From Alkaliphilus metalliredigens QYMF (GTDB taxonomy: Bacteria; Bacillota; Clostridia; Peptostreptococcales; Natronincolaceae): a stretch of DNA of 64,000 nucleotides. Where the stretch lies: contig NC_009633.1 of NCBI RefSeq assembly GCF_000016985.1, positions 124,001 through 188,000 on the forward strand, written 5' to 3'. The notes under the pieces are model-generated. The model searched no databases. It was given only the letters and a program-made list of their open reading frames with translations, and was not told where the DNA came from. This document shows, piece by piece, positions 34,085 through 43,396 of this stretch (the first letter of the stretch is position 1; every line of letters begins with the position of its first letter). The position numbers and the translations under genes are program-made.

Positions 34085-34250
34085 TTTTTCACCCCTTATC
34101 TATTTTCCATTGCTACTACTAATATATTGAAGAACTTGTAACAATATGCAAACTCTCTACGTAGATCGGAGACTTAATTTATAAGTATGAGTAGATAACC
34201 AGAATCTATGATTTTGTGTTAGTCACTTCCTTTGTCTATTCAGAGAATCT

Positions 34251-34700
34251 TTACTTATCCAGCACTGTGGCCTTGACCCCAATCTGTATTTTTTCTTCAA
34301 TAATAATATACTTCATTTCCAACAGAATTTGTCGTTCTCCAATATGTAAGATACGATCCTGTACAATCTTATAGATCATTTCCCCATCTATTCGCGAAAG
34401 CTCTCTCCCCACTAAATCAGACAAGTAAAAGCGAATGTTATTCTCAATTTCATCCTGAACCAGAGGATTGCCATCAAAGTCTACCACAATGGATAGATCC
34501 TTGACGACGAAGACCTGCTGGCTTTTTAAATTTTCATTCAAGCGCTCTAGCTTAAGCTCTTGATCTAACAACTGACTGGTTAGTTGGTTTTGCGTGCGAT
34601 AAAGACGGTCTAGGGTATGCATTTGAAATAAATTCATTATTCCAAGACCCATTAAAAAACCAATTAAAAACACAGACAAATAAAAAGTCCATCCCTTCAT
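34251..34700 (-). CDS. YtrI-like sporulation-associated membrane protein (tentative)
   Basis: 149 residues. One N-terminal membrane helix (YLSVFLIGFLMGLGIMNLF) is followed by a coiled coil (about 35-60) and a soluble domain. It overlaps the YtrH-type gene by four bases (ATGA) and follows it on the same strand. In Bacillus, ytrH is followed by ytrI, and both are made in the mother cell for spore cortex or envelope function. The sequence itself does not prove homology to YtrI; the call rests on position and architecture. Confidence 0.6.
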   Translation of the reverse strand: MKGWTFYLSVFLIGFLMGLGIMNLFQMHTLDRLYRTQNQLTSQLLDQELKLERLNENLKSQQVFVVKDLSIVVDFDGNPLVQDEIENNIRFYLSDLVGRELSRIDGEMIYKIVQDRILHIGERQILLEMKYIIIEEKIQIGVKATVLDK

Positions 34701-35026
34701 AATCTGCCACTGCCCTCTAGATAAACCATTAACTTATAGGCAACATGGGCACCCACCAAGGCACTGACAATATAAAGCATCTGTTTGATCAAACCACGGA
34801 ATTCCCCATTAAAGATGCCTATTTCGATTATTTTCAGAGAAGGAAATGTGCCACCTAGGGCCACAACAGCAGCCCAAATCTTAATCTTATCCCCAAGGTC
34901 TAACATTGTTTTCAATGGTGGATGTCCATTTAAAGTAGCAGCAACGCCTCCAAATAGGCAAGCACCTAACATGACTCCTAAAGCAATAAAAAAGTTATAT
35001 ACCATATTTTGCGAGAATACCAACAT
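34697..35026 (-). CDS. ytrH: YtrH-family sporulation membrane protein
   Basis: 109 residues from the ATG behind GGAGGGAGGACT; an earlier in-frame ATG has no site. It has the pattern of the Spore_YtrH family. NFFIALGVMLGACLFGG is the first membrane helix, PLKTMLDLGDKIKIWAAVVALGGTF is the conserved middle, and the C-terminal membrane helix is VSALVGAHVAYKLMVYL. Function in Bacillus is in spore formation under sigma-E; the same role is expected here. Confidence 0.88.
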   Translation of the reverse strand: MLVFSQNMVYNFFIALGVMLGACLFGGVAATLNGHPPLKTMLDLGDKIKIWAAVVALGGTFPSLKIIEIGIFNGEFRGLIKQMLYIVSALVGAHVAYKLMVYLEGSGRL

Positions 35027-35172
35027 ACGAGTCCTCCCTCCCCAACGAAGATAAAATGTCATGTTTTAAATATATGAATCCTATGGATAAATATTATGAA
35101 ATCCTAAAAATAAAAGCGTGACATCCTATGGCTTTGTTGCATAAGATGTATCGAAAGAAGGGAGGTATAAGC

Positions 35173-35556
35173 ATGCCATATCATTATGATGACTATTGTG
35201 GAATGCCACCACAGCACATGGATCTATACGAAGACCGAAGAAGGTTAATGGCAATGTATCCGGATTCATATCACAGGCTATATCCTAGGGTACAGGAGAT
35301 ATGTGGGCGCATGGATATTCCAAGCAATCCAAGAATGTACCCATACGTAGATCCTACCTTATTGGATGAGATGGTGGAAGAAATATATCGTCAAGAAATT
35401 TCAGAAGTACAATCAGAGCAGTTTACAAGAGGACCCTTTAGAGATTTAATTACTATTTTGCTCATTCAACAGCTATTGGGCAGAAGAGGCAGAAGGGCAC
35501 CTATTAGACCTCCTGTGAGACCGCCTTATAGGCCCCCATATGGACCTTGGTACTAA
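35173..35556 (+). CDS. Spore coat-like small protein (hypothetical), 127 aa
   Basis: The start is the ATG behind AAGGGAGG; the 15 codons before it in frame have no site. The protein is rich in Tyr, Arg, Met and Pro: MPYHYDDYCGMPPQHMDLY at the start, a central acidic helix, then ILLIQQLLGRRGRR and an RPP-repeat tail (RPPVRPPYRPPYGPWY). This composition is typical of spore coat and exosporium proteins in clostridia, but no named family is recognised. It lies divergent from the ytrH pair, which fits a sporulation setting. Confidence 0.6.
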   Translation: MPYHYDDYCGMPPQHMDLYEDRRRLMAMYPDSYHRLYPRVQEICGRMDIPSNPRMYPYVDPTLLDEMVEEIYRQEISEVQSEQFTRGPFRDLITILLIQQLLGRRGRRAPIRPPVRPPYRPPYGPWY

Positions 35557-35593
35557 ACCACATCACAAGTGAACTCGTTTCAGTAAACTGAAT

Positions 35594-35668
35594 CATCGGG
35601 GAATCAGATGGGGAGCCTACCCCACCTGATTATAAAGCCCACCTACGCTAACGCTTAGAGGTGGGGGC
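35594..35668 (+). other. Two hairpins downstream of the coat-like gene
   Basis: AATCAG-TGGGG / CCCCA-CTGATT is followed by CCCACCT / AGGTGGG. Neither has a T-run, so they may be RNA structures stabilising the transcript or a relic repeat. Confidence 0.5.
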
Positions 35669-35695
35669 CTTAACCCAAAAGATATAATTTTGATA

Positions 35696-35733
35696 AAAAT
35701 AAGGATGGTTGATTGACTCAACCATCCTTATTT
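35696..35733. terminator. Bidirectional terminator
   Basis: AAAATAAGGATGGTTGA and its exact complement around a four-base loop, with A- and T-runs. It serves the DUF3189 gene (whose last codons it contains) and probably also the coat-like gene. Confidence 0.9.
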
Positions 35734-36185
35734 TCAAGTTGTTTTTTTGTATTTTCAACTAGCAAAAAAATTTTGCTTAGATTTTTTTCAATTCCTTTCA
35801 GTAGACACCTGTGTCCTAGCTTGCGAAATAGATTTCTCTTATATAGATTAAATCCCAGGAGATTATAAACAGTAACAAAGGAAGTTGTATCAACTAATAA
35901 GTATTGGGTAGACCTCAGCTGTAAAATTTCAAAGACAGACTTAAATCCTGGCAATACAATGGTTTCAGACTGGGCCACATTCATTAAAAACACATCATGA
36001 GACAAAGAATCGGTACCCAGATAATAGAGATGTCCTAAGGATTGCTGCTCCAGAAGCCAGAACTCATTGATTTTCCTGACAAGCTCTTTCTGAAACGCTT
36101 CTGGATTTGTGAGATCAGATAGATGAATCGAGGCAGCCACAGAGGTTGTAAGTGCAGTACCTGTTCCATAATAAATGATGTACAT
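35718..36185 (-). CDS. DUF3189-family protein
   Basis: 155 residues. The N-terminus (MYIIYYGTGTALTTSVAASIHLSDLTNP) and LGTDSLSHDVFLMN segment follow the pattern of DUF3189, a clostridial family of unknown biochemistry that often sits near spore genes. A GGAGAAAG site precedes it. The C-terminal third is basic and may bind nucleic acid or membrane; nothing more can be said. Confidence 0.7.
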   Translation of the reverse strand: MYIIYYGTGTALTTSVAASIHLSDLTNPEAFQKELVRKINEFWLLEQQSLGHLYYLGTDSLSHDVFLMNVAQSETIVLPGFKSVFEILQLRSTQYLLVDTTSFVTVYNLLGFNLYKRNLFRKLGHRCLLKGIEKNLSKIFLLVENTKKQLENKDG

Positions 36186-36619
36186 GGACTTTCTCCTTTA
36201 ACCGAATTTGTTCTAATCAATACAAGAGGGTAAAATCATTACGTATCTAAAAAACTGAGAACTAGTTTATATAGAAAGTTGTTAATTATATGTCAATAAA
36301 GTGGGATTAGGGGTGTTGTTTTTTAAAAATTAAGACTATTTCGAATCAATTCTCATGGCATATAGTATTTCTTAAAGTAAAATATTTATTCGAAAGATTG
36401 CAACGATTTTCAAAAGTAGAACTTTTTACCAAAGACTAAATTGTTGTAGAATTATGTCAGAATAGGTGATATACTAAGTTCTGTCACTAGATAGGGCTAT
36501 ACGCGTAGGTCTATGCAATGAGTAAATATTCATTTTGTATTTGGAGGTTACCCGAGGGATTTTATGGAAAACAGACTTTGTTATTATTTTATCATTTTAC
36601 TAAAAAAGGAGGTAACAGC
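36186..36619. other. Intergenic region upstream of the first AbgT gene
   Basis: 434 bp, AT-rich, with no gene. A TATACT at 36470-36475 could be a -10 element, but no clean -35 is found at 16-18 bp. The in-frame ATG at 36518 extends the transporter only with a hydrophilic-hydrophobic mixture and no ribosome site, so it is rejected as the start. Confidence 0.4.
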
Positions 36620-38173
36620 ATGAGCGCAAAAATACAATCAAGCAACAAAAAAGGACTATTTACTAAATTTCTAGACGTTATTGAAGTGGTTGGTAATAAA
36701 TTACCACATCCAGTTACATTATTTGCAATCTTCAGTTTAGCTGTTGTGATTATTTCAGCTATGGCAGCCGCTGCAGGAACAACTGTTGATTTTGACAGAG
36801 TTGACATGGCAACAGGTGAAACTGAATTGACAACAGTTGTGGCTATTAGCTTGTTAACAGCTGAAGGAATTAGAAGGATTTTCTCAGAGGCAGTAACGAA
36901 CTTTACTGGATTTGCGCCACTGGGAACCGTACTTGTAGCCATGCTAGGGGTAGGGGTTGCAGAAGGAACAGGATTAGTACAAGCAGCTCTAAGAAAACTA
37001 GTTTTAGCAACACCAAAGAAATTAATCACAGCAGTGGTGATCTTTGCTGGTATTATGTCAAATGTGGCTTCCGATGCAGGTTATGTTGTATTGGTACCAT
37101 TAGGCGCATTGATCTTCTTAAGCTTTGGACGTCATCCATTGGCGGGTCTAGCAGCAGCCTTTGCCGGGGTATCTGGTGGATTTAGTGCCAATCTAATAGT
37201 GGGAACAATTGATCCACTATTAGGAGGAATTAGTCAACAGGCAGCACAAATGTACTCACCGGGATATACAGTTGACCCAACAGCTAACTGGTACTTCATG
37301 ATTGTCTCTACTTTTGTGATTACAATCATTGGTACAATCATTACCGAAAAAATCGTTGAACCAAGATTAGGAGCATACACAGGTGGCGAAAAAGCAAGCA
37401 TTGAGAAAGTAAGTGACCATGAAACAAAAGGCTTAAAATGGGCTGGGATTTCATTACTTGGTTTATTACTTGTTATGTTAGCCTTAACACTACCAGCTAA
37501 TGCAGTATTAAGAAGTGATTCTGGATCCTTAATGTCAGGGTCAGCTTTCATGGCAGGACTTGTTCCAATCATTGCATTATTCTTTCTTGTACCAGGTATT
37601 GCCTACGGTATGGCAGCTGGAACAGTAAAGAGCGATAAGGACATTGCAGGATTCATGGGTAAAGCCATGTCAACCATGGGTGGATACCTTGTACTTGCCT
37701 TCGTAGCATCTCAATTCGTAGCTTACTTTAACTGGTCAAATCTAGGTACAATTTTAGCTGTTAAAGGTGCCGATGTTTTACAGGCAACAGGAATGACAGG
37801 AATTCCAATGTTAATTGGATTTATCCTAGTATCAGGATTCATTAACCTATTTATCGGAAGTGCTTCTGCTAAATGGGCGATTATGGCACCGATATTTGTA
37901 CCGATGCTAATGAGATTAGGATACTCACCAGAATTTACACAAATTGCTTACAGAATTGGTGACTCTACAACAAATATTATCTCACCATTAATGTCATATT
38001 TTGCAGTCATCATTGCCTTTGCACAAAAATATGATAAGAAGACAGGAATTGGTACATTGATTTCTACAATGATTCCATACTCACTGGTATTCTTAGCAGC
38101 TTGGATCATACTATTTGTTGCATGGTTTGCATTGGGATTACCATTGGGACCAGGAGCATATATTAGATTATAA
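36620..38173 (+). CDS. abgT: AbgT-family transporter, paralogue 1
   Basis: 517 residues; the ATG is preceded by AAAAAAGGAGG. AbgT proteins are multi-spanning membrane transporters first linked to p-aminobenzoyl-glutamate uptake; some act as antimetabolite efflux pumps. Hallmarks here are the N-terminal NKLPHPVTLFAIFS, the NVASDAGYVVLVPLGALIF loop and the C-terminal SASAKWAIMAPIFVPM...GDSTTNIISPLMSYFAVI. A near-identical paralogue follows. An M20 peptidase downstream would fit use of imported acyl-glutamate or dipeptide-like substrates. Confidence 0.93.
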   Translation: MSAKIQSSNKKGLFTKFLDVIEVVGNKLPHPVTLFAIFSLAVVIISAMAAAAGTTVDFDRVDMATGETELTTVVAISLLTAEGIRRIFSEAVTNFTGFAPLGTVLVAMLGVGVAEGTGLVQAALRKLVLATPKKLITAVVIFAGIMSNVASDAGYVVLVPLGALIFLSFGRHPLAGLAAAFAGVSGGFSANLIVGTIDPLLGGISQQAAQMYSPGYTVDPTANWYFMIVSTFVITIIGTIITEKIVEPRLGAYTGGEKASIEKVSDHETKGLKWAGISLLGLLLVMLALTLPANAVLRSDSGSLMSGSAFMAGLVPIIALFFLVPGIAYGMAAGTVKSDKDIAGFMGKAMSTMGGYLVLAFVASQFVAYFNWSNLGTILAVKGADVLQATGMTGIPMLIGFILVSGFINLFIGSASAKWAIMAPIFVPMLMRLGYSPEFTQIAYRIGDSTTNIISPLMSYFAVIIAFAQKYDKKTGIGTLISTMIPYSLVFLAAWIILFVAWFALGLPLGPGAYIRL

Positions 38174-38207
38174 TTAGCATCATGTCATGTTTTATTTAAT
38201 GGAGTAG

Positions 38208-38241
38208 AAACACCCTTTGTTTAAAAGCAAAGGGTGTTTTT
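38208..38241 (+). terminator. Terminator of the first AbgT gene
   Basis: AAACACCCTTTG / CAAAGGGTGTTTTT. Confidence 0.92.
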
Positions 38242-38589
38242 GTGTGTGCCCAGCATGGGGGCTTACTCATCGGTGAAAGTCAAACTTCAACAAATTAGAA
38301 TAAAAGACGAAGGAAATGGCGAAATATTACAAAAACTTAAAAACTGAAATTTCATGCAATCGTTTTCAAATAAATACCGTTGTAAGGAATGAACATATAA
38401 GCACCACAAAGCTTGAAATTAAAAGCAAAGGAGACTTCGTAGGGTAAAAAAGGTGTGAAGAAGTCCTTTTAAAGCATGATGTTGATGTTTAATCAGTATA
38501 GGCTTCAAATCCACTAATAAGCCAATTGATAAATGTGACGAATTTGTTAACATTGTATATCACTAAATTTTTGTAATCTTTGAAATAAA
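38242..38589. other. Leader region between the AbgT genes, with cre-like site
   Basis: About 350 bp with no gene. TGCAATCGTTTTCA at 38355-38368 fits the catabolite control consensus TGNAANCGNNNNCA. It lies more than 200 bp upstream of the promoter, so it may not be functional. A similar but imperfect TTGCAACGATTTTCA lies upstream of the first paralogue near 36396. Confidence 0.4.
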
Positions 38590-38618
38590 TTGACAAGGTT
38601 TTTTTGTGAAGTTATACT
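38590..38618 (+). promoter_or_regulatory. Sigma-A promoter of the second AbgT gene
   Basis: TTGACA, 17-bp spacer, TATACT, about 45 bp before the ribosome site. Confidence 0.85.
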
Positions 38619-38672
38619 AAAAAAGGAAATGCTAGTTAGTAGCAGATAAACCAAAAAAAGGAGGGAATTTTC

Positions 38673-40226
38673 ATGAGTGTAAAGACACAAGATGTAAAAA
38701 AGGGTGGGCTGTTTAATAAGTTTCTTGACGTAGTTGAACGAGTTGGAAACAAGCTGCCTCATCCAGTGACATTATTCGTAATTTTTAGTTTAGCAGTTAT
38801 CATCATTTCTGCCTTGGCGGCAGGTTCGGAGGTTTCAGTAAACTTCGACAGAATTAACATGGAAACAGGCGAAACAGAAGCTTCTACAGTAGCGGCAGTA
38901 AGCTTACTTACTGTAGAAGGAATTAGAAGGATTTTCTCAGAGGCGGTAACGAACTTTACTGGATTTGCGCCACTGGGAACCGTACTTGTAGCCATGCTAG
39001 GGGTAGGGGTTGCAGAAGGAACAGGACTAGTGCAAGCAGCCCTAAGAAAATTAGTATTATCAACACCTAAAAGACTAATCACAGCGGTAGTTGTATTCGC
39101 TGGTATTATGTCAAACGTAGCTTCCGATGCTGGATACGTTGTATTGGTACCATTGGGTGCATTGATCTTCTTAAGCTTTGGACGTCATCCATTGGCAGGT
39201 CTAGCAGCAGCCTTTGCAGGGGTATCCGGTGGATTTAGTGCTAACCTAATGATTAGTACATTGGATCCATTGCTTGGAGGATTGAGTCAGGCAGCAGCGC
39301 AAATGTACCAACCAGGGTATACAGTTGACCCAACTGCTAACTGGTTCTTCATGATTGCATCGACCTTTATCATTACATTGGTGGGTACAGTTGTGACAGA
39401 GCGTATTGTTGAGCCGAGACTTGGCGCCTATGAGGGCGAAAGCGATGGCGCAATTCAAGGAATAGGCACACATGAAGCCAAGGGTCTAAAATGGGCTGGA
39501 TTCTCGTTGTTAGGATTCTTTTTAATCATGTTAGCCTTAACATTACCAAGCAATGCAGTTTTAAGATCTGATGCCGGCACATTATTATCTGGGTCAGCCT
39601 TCATGGGAGGACTTGTGCCTATTATCGCAATGGCATTTTTAATCCCTGGTGTATTTTATGGTATTGCATCTGGAACTGTTAAAAATGACAAGGACGTTGC
39701 AGGATTCATGGGTAAAGCGATGTCTTCCATGGGTGGATACCTTGTACTTGCCTTCGTAGCATCCCAATTCGTAGCGTACTTTGGCTGGAGTAATCTTGGG
39801 ACGATCTTAGCGGTTAAAGGGGCAGACGTTTTAGAGGCAACAGGAATGACAGGAATCCCAATGCTAATTGGATTTATCCTAGTGGCAGGATTTATTAACC
39901 TATTTATCGGAAGTGCTTCTGCTAAATGGGCCATTATGGCACCGGTATTTGTCCCAATGTTAATGCGTGTTGGATACACACCAGAATTCACCCAATTGGC
40001 TTACAGAATTGGAGATTCTACAACAAACATTATCACACCATTAATGTCTTATTTCGCAGTCATCATTGCCTTTGCACAAAAATATGATAAAAAGACAGGA
40101 ATTGGTACATTGATTTCTACAATGATTCCATATTCACTGATGTTCTTAGCGGCATGGATTATCTTATTTGTAATATGGTTTGCATTTGGCTTACCACTAG
40201 GGCCAGGAGCATACATCAGAATGTAA
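38673..40226 (+). CDS. abgT: AbgT-family transporter, paralogue 2
   Basis: 517 residues, about 85 percent identical to paralogue 1 by eye, with the same motif set (NKLPHPVTLFVIFS, NVASDAGYVVLV, GDSTTNIITPLMSYFAVI). Differences gather in the periplasmic or extracellular loop near residues 60-80 and around 250-270 (EGESDGAIQG for TGGEKASIEK). An AAAAAAGGAGGG site and its own promoter make it independently regulated. A 111-bp stretch (36863-36973 and 38916-39026) is almost identical between the two genes, suggesting gene conversion. Confidence 0.93.
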   Translation: MSVKTQDVKKGGLFNKFLDVVERVGNKLPHPVTLFVIFSLAVIIISALAAGSEVSVNFDRINMETGETEASTVAAVSLLTVEGIRRIFSEAVTNFTGFAPLGTVLVAMLGVGVAEGTGLVQAALRKLVLSTPKRLITAVVVFAGIMSNVASDAGYVVLVPLGALIFLSFGRHPLAGLAAAFAGVSGGFSANLMISTLDPLLGGLSQAAAQMYQPGYTVDPTANWFFMIASTFIITLVGTVVTERIVEPRLGAYEGESDGAIQGIGTHEAKGLKWAGFSLLGFFLIMLALTLPSNAVLRSDAGTLLSGSAFMGGLVPIIAMAFLIPGVFYGIASGTVKNDKDVAGFMGKAMSSMGGYLVLAFVASQFVAYFGWSNLGTILAVKGADVLEATGMTGIPMLIGFILVAGFINLFIGSASAKWAIMAPVFVPMLMRVGYTPEFTQLAYRIGDSTTNIITPLMSYFAVIIAFAQKYDKKTGIGTLISTMIPYSLMFLAAWIILFVIWFAFGLPLGPGAYIRM

Positions 40227-40240
40227 TTAATCATCTACTA

Positions 40241-40268
40241 AAGAGTGCCCAAGTGGCACTCTTTTTTT
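40241..40268 (+). terminator. Terminator of the second AbgT gene
   Basis: AAGAGTGCC / GGCACTCTT with seven T's. Confidence 0.93.
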
Positions 40269-40400
40269 AGATATAAAACGGAAAATTTTAGGCAGGTGAA
40301 TGCGAAGTTTTTGTCATATTATCCTGCTTTCATGGACATCATAGAGGGTAAACATTATAATGAAGTAGAATACAATAACCTTTACATAGGAGGGAAATAA

Positions 40401-41516
40401 ATGGTTAATCAAGATCGATTGGTAAATGAATTTTTAGAGTTGATTCAAATTGATAGTCTTTCTAGCAAGGAAGGGCAAGTTGCCAAGGTACTTATTCAGA
40501 AGCTAAAAGACTTAGGGTTAGAAGTGACAGTAGATAACGCTGGTGAAAAGATCGGCGGAGAAACGGGAAACGTCATTGCAAGAAAAAAGGGAACCAAGTC
40601 AGGAAAGACCATACTATTTAGTTGTCATATGGACACAGTAACACCTGGAGAAGGCATAAAGCCAATCATTAAAGAAGGTGTGATTTACAGTGACGGAACA
40701 ACGATTTTAGGTGGCGATAATAAGGCCGGAATCGCTGCTGTACTAGAGGGACTTCGAATCATCAAGGAAAACAACATTGAGCATGGAGATATTGAAGTGG
40801 TATTTAGTATATGGGAAGAGGGCGGACTCTTTGGAGCTAAAAACCTAGACTACAGTCTTCTTAAGGCTGATTATGGCTTCGTTTTAGATAGTGGTGGTTC
40901 CCCTGGAGAAATCATCATCACAGGACCCGCACAAGACAAGGTAAACGCAACAATTAAAGGAAAGTCAGCCCATGCTGGGGTGGCACCAGAAGAGGGCGTC
41001 AGTGCCATTATGATTGCTGCTAGAGCCATTAATAATATGAACCTTTTAAGAATTGATGAAGAAACCACAGCAAATGTGGGTGTCATCAGTGGTGGAACAG
41101 CTACAAATATTGTGACACCAGAGGTACAAGTGAAGGCAGAATCTAGAAGTATTAACGAAGCGAAGCTAGATGCACAAACAAAGCATATGATGGAAGTGTT
41201 CCAAAAAGCTGCTGAAGAATTAGGCGGATCCGTGGAACTAGACATCGAGCGAATGTACCCACCATTTAATATTGGTGAAGACGAGGAAATCGTAATCAAG
41301 GTAAAGGAAGTCTTCACAGCCCTTGGAATCGAAAGCTATACAAAGGCAACCGGTGGTGGAAGTGATACCAATATTCTTAATGGCAATGGCATTAAGTCCG
41401 TTAACCTAGGAATCGGAGAGAAAAAACCACATACACTAGAAGAACATTTACACATCGTAGATTTAGTTAATAGTGCTCGAATGGTGTCACAGATTATACA
41501 AACATTTGCTAACTAA
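40401..41516 (+). CDS. M20-family metallopeptidase (PepT-like)
   Basis: 371 residues. Zinc ligands and catalytic residues appear in SCHMDTVTPG (His, Asp), GGDNKAGIAAVLE (bridging Asp), SIWEEGGLFGA (Glu-Glu), VLDSGGSPG (Asp) and the C-terminal LEEHLHIVD (His). The dimerisation lid domain lies at about residues 170-290 (KGKSAHAGVAPEEGVSA). The YqjE/PepT2 subgroup cleaves small peptides. Next to two AbgT transporters it may hydrolyse imported aminoacyl-glutamate or dipeptides. A GGAGGG site precedes the ATG. Confidence 0.93.
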   Translation: MVNQDRLVNEFLELIQIDSLSSKEGQVAKVLIQKLKDLGLEVTVDNAGEKIGGETGNVIARKKGTKSGKTILFSCHMDTVTPGEGIKPIIKEGVIYSDGTTILGGDNKAGIAAVLEGLRIIKENNIEHGDIEVVFSIWEEGGLFGAKNLDYSLLKADYGFVLDSGGSPGEIIITGPAQDKVNATIKGKSAHAGVAPEEGVSAIMIAARAINNMNLLRIDEETTANVGVISGGTATNIVTPEVQVKAESRSINEAKLDAQTKHMMEVFQKAAEELGGSVELDIERMYPPFNIGEDEEIVIKVKEVFTALGIESYTKATGGGSDTNILNGNGIKSVNLGIGEKKPHTLEEHLHIVDLVNSARMVSQIIQTFAN

Positions 41517-41537
41517 AGAGTAACCACCAATAAACGA

Positions 41538-41570
41538 GGGTACCCTAATGATAAATTAGGGTACCCTTTT
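41538..41570 (+). terminator. Terminator of the peptidase gene
   Basis: A GGGTACCCTAAT / ATTAGGGTACCC perfect stem plus T-run. Confidence 0.95.
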
Positions 41571-41572
41571 AT

Positions 41573-41654
41573 TTAAGCACTTGAAATTTTTAACAAAGCC
41601 CGTTTAAAATTTAAGTGCGCTATGAGTCGATGCGATAGCATCAGACGAATTTTT
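41573..41654 (+). repeat. Two-hairpin dispersed repeat, copy 1
   Basis: Hairpin 1 pairs GCACTT-G-AAATTTT with its complement, ending ...AAGTGC. Hairpin 2 is GATGC-gata-GCATC. Between and after them come CGCTATGAGTC and CAGACGAATTTTT. It matches 57279-57358 across its length and lies right after a terminator. The second copy has compensatory changes in both stems. Confidence 0.82.
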
Positions 41655-41738
41655 ATCTAAATAAAAAAGGATTGCATTATTATGAAAAATCATGTTTAAT
41701 ATATCTATTGTGCAAAATTTTTTGAAAGGGGCGATCAA

Positions 41739-43214
41739 ATGTCCTACTATTTAAATCAAAATCAAACACCCTTATTTACAGCTCTAAAGGAGCACAGTCA
41801 AAAAAAAGTGATTCCCTTCGACGTACCGGGTCATAAACAAGGTAGAGGATTAAAGGAATTCACAGATTTTGTTGGAACCACTGTGATGGAGCTAGATGTC
41901 AATTCAATGAAATCCGTCGATAATATATGTAATCCCATAGGCGTTATTAAAGAGGCTAAAGAATTGGCAGCCTATGCCTTTGGTTCTGATCATGCATACT
42001 TCCTGGTTAATGGCACAACCTCAGGGGTACAGGCCATGATCATGAGTGCCTGTGAGCCAGGAGATAAAATCATTTTACCCCGTAATGCTCATAAGTCTGC
42101 CATTGCAGGATTGATATTAGCCGGTGCCCTACCCATATACATTCAACCGGAAATCGACGAGAATCTTGGAATTGCCATGGGGGTATCCGTAGAAAGCGTT
42201 GTGAACATAATTGGTAGACATCCCGATGCCAAGGCCATTTTCTTAATTAACCCAACCTATTATGGCGCCACCTCAGACATTAAAGAAATCATTCATATTG
42301 CCCGCCGCAATGGAATCGCTGTATTAGTAGATGAAGCCCACGGTGCCCACCTAAACTTCCATGAAGGGTTTCCAATGAGTGCCATGGAGTTAGGGGCGGA
42401 TATGAGTGCTGTCAGTACCCATAAGACCGGGGGGTCCTTAACCCAAAGCTCTATTTTACTACTTAAGGAAGGTGCCATCGATCCTTATACTGTTAAAAAA
42501 AACCTAAACCTCATGCAAACAACCAGCGGGTCCTATTTGCTCATGGCAAGTATAGATGTAGCAAGAAAGCAACTGGCCACAGAAGGAGAAGAAATCTTTA
42601 CCAGGGTATTAAAGCTTGTACGAAATGCCAGAGCACAAATCAACAAAGTAGATGGATTATATGCCTTTGGAACTGAGCTTGTGGGTAATCCAGGTGTCTA
42701 TGATTTTGATGAAAGTAAGCTTGGGGTTAATGTGAGAAAGCTGGGGTTAACAGGATTTGAGGTCTATGATATTTTAATAGATGAGTATAATATTCAAGTA
42801 GAACTGGCGGATTATTACAATATTTTAGCCATTGTCAGTGTGGGAGATGAAGAAGAACAAGTGACAGCTTTGGTAGAGGCACTAAAGGATATCGCAGAAA
42901 AACACCGACGTCCTGAGGAAATCAAAGTCATCAGCAATGTATTGAAGAACCCTGATGCCATTGTGTCCCCCAGGGATGCCTACTATAGTAGTAAAAAAGT
43001 AGTCAACATTGAGGACGCCGAAGGAGAAATTAGCGGAGAGTCCATCATGGCTTATCCCCCTGGAATTCCCATTGTCTCTCCAGGAGAACGGATTACAAAG
43101 GATATGATTGATCACATTAAGCTTTTAAAAGAGGAAGAAACCTTGATCCAAGGAACTGAGGATCCCTATGCAGAACAGGTAAGAGTACTGGGACAGGGAA
43201 ATGGTAAAGGATAG
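41739..43214 (+). CDS. Orn/Lys/Arg decarboxylase family protein
   Basis: 491-residue PLP-dependent fold I decarboxylase. The start of the core is IPFDVPGHKQGRG. Substrate-loop and PLP residues are FLVNGTTSGVQAMI, VDEAHGAHL (Asp for the pyridine N) and the Schiff-base Lys in STHKTGGSLTQSS. The C-terminal domain ends with IMAYPPGIPIVSPGERI. The group includes arginine and lysine decarboxylases such as SpeA; the exact amino-acid substrate cannot be decided. A GAAAGGGG site precedes it. Confidence 0.92.
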   Translation: MSYYLNQNQTPLFTALKEHSQKKVIPFDVPGHKQGRGLKEFTDFVGTTVMELDVNSMKSVDNICNPIGVIKEAKELAAYAFGSDHAYFLVNGTTSGVQAMIMSACEPGDKIILPRNAHKSAIAGLILAGALPIYIQPEIDENLGIAMGVSVESVVNIIGRHPDAKAIFLINPTYYGATSDIKEIIHIARRNGIAVLVDEAHGAHLNFHEGFPMSAMELGADMSAVSTHKTGGSLTQSSILLLKEGAIDPYTVKKNLNLMQTTSGSYLLMASIDVARKQLATEGEEIFTRVLKLVRNARAQINKVDGLYAFGTELVGNPGVYDFDESKLGVNVRKLGLTGFEVYDILIDEYNIQVELADYYNILAIVSVGDEEEQVTALVEALKDIAEKHRRPEEIKVISNVLKNPDAIVSPRDAYYSSKKVVNIEDAEGEISGESIMAYPPGIPIVSPGERITKDMIDHIKLLKEEETLIQGTEDPYAEQVRVLGQGNGKG

Positions 43215-43396
43215 CAATTTTCAATAAAGTAACAAAATAGACACAAAGTTATTTCGGAAAATTAATTTTAAAAATTCGGAATTTTGCAGGAATTCACTCA
43301 CCTTATCATGTATATAAAATGAGACTTAATTTAGCGGGGGTTTGTATAAGTCACCCAGGTTAAATGAGATTCAAATTACATGATGAGGTGATTTTT

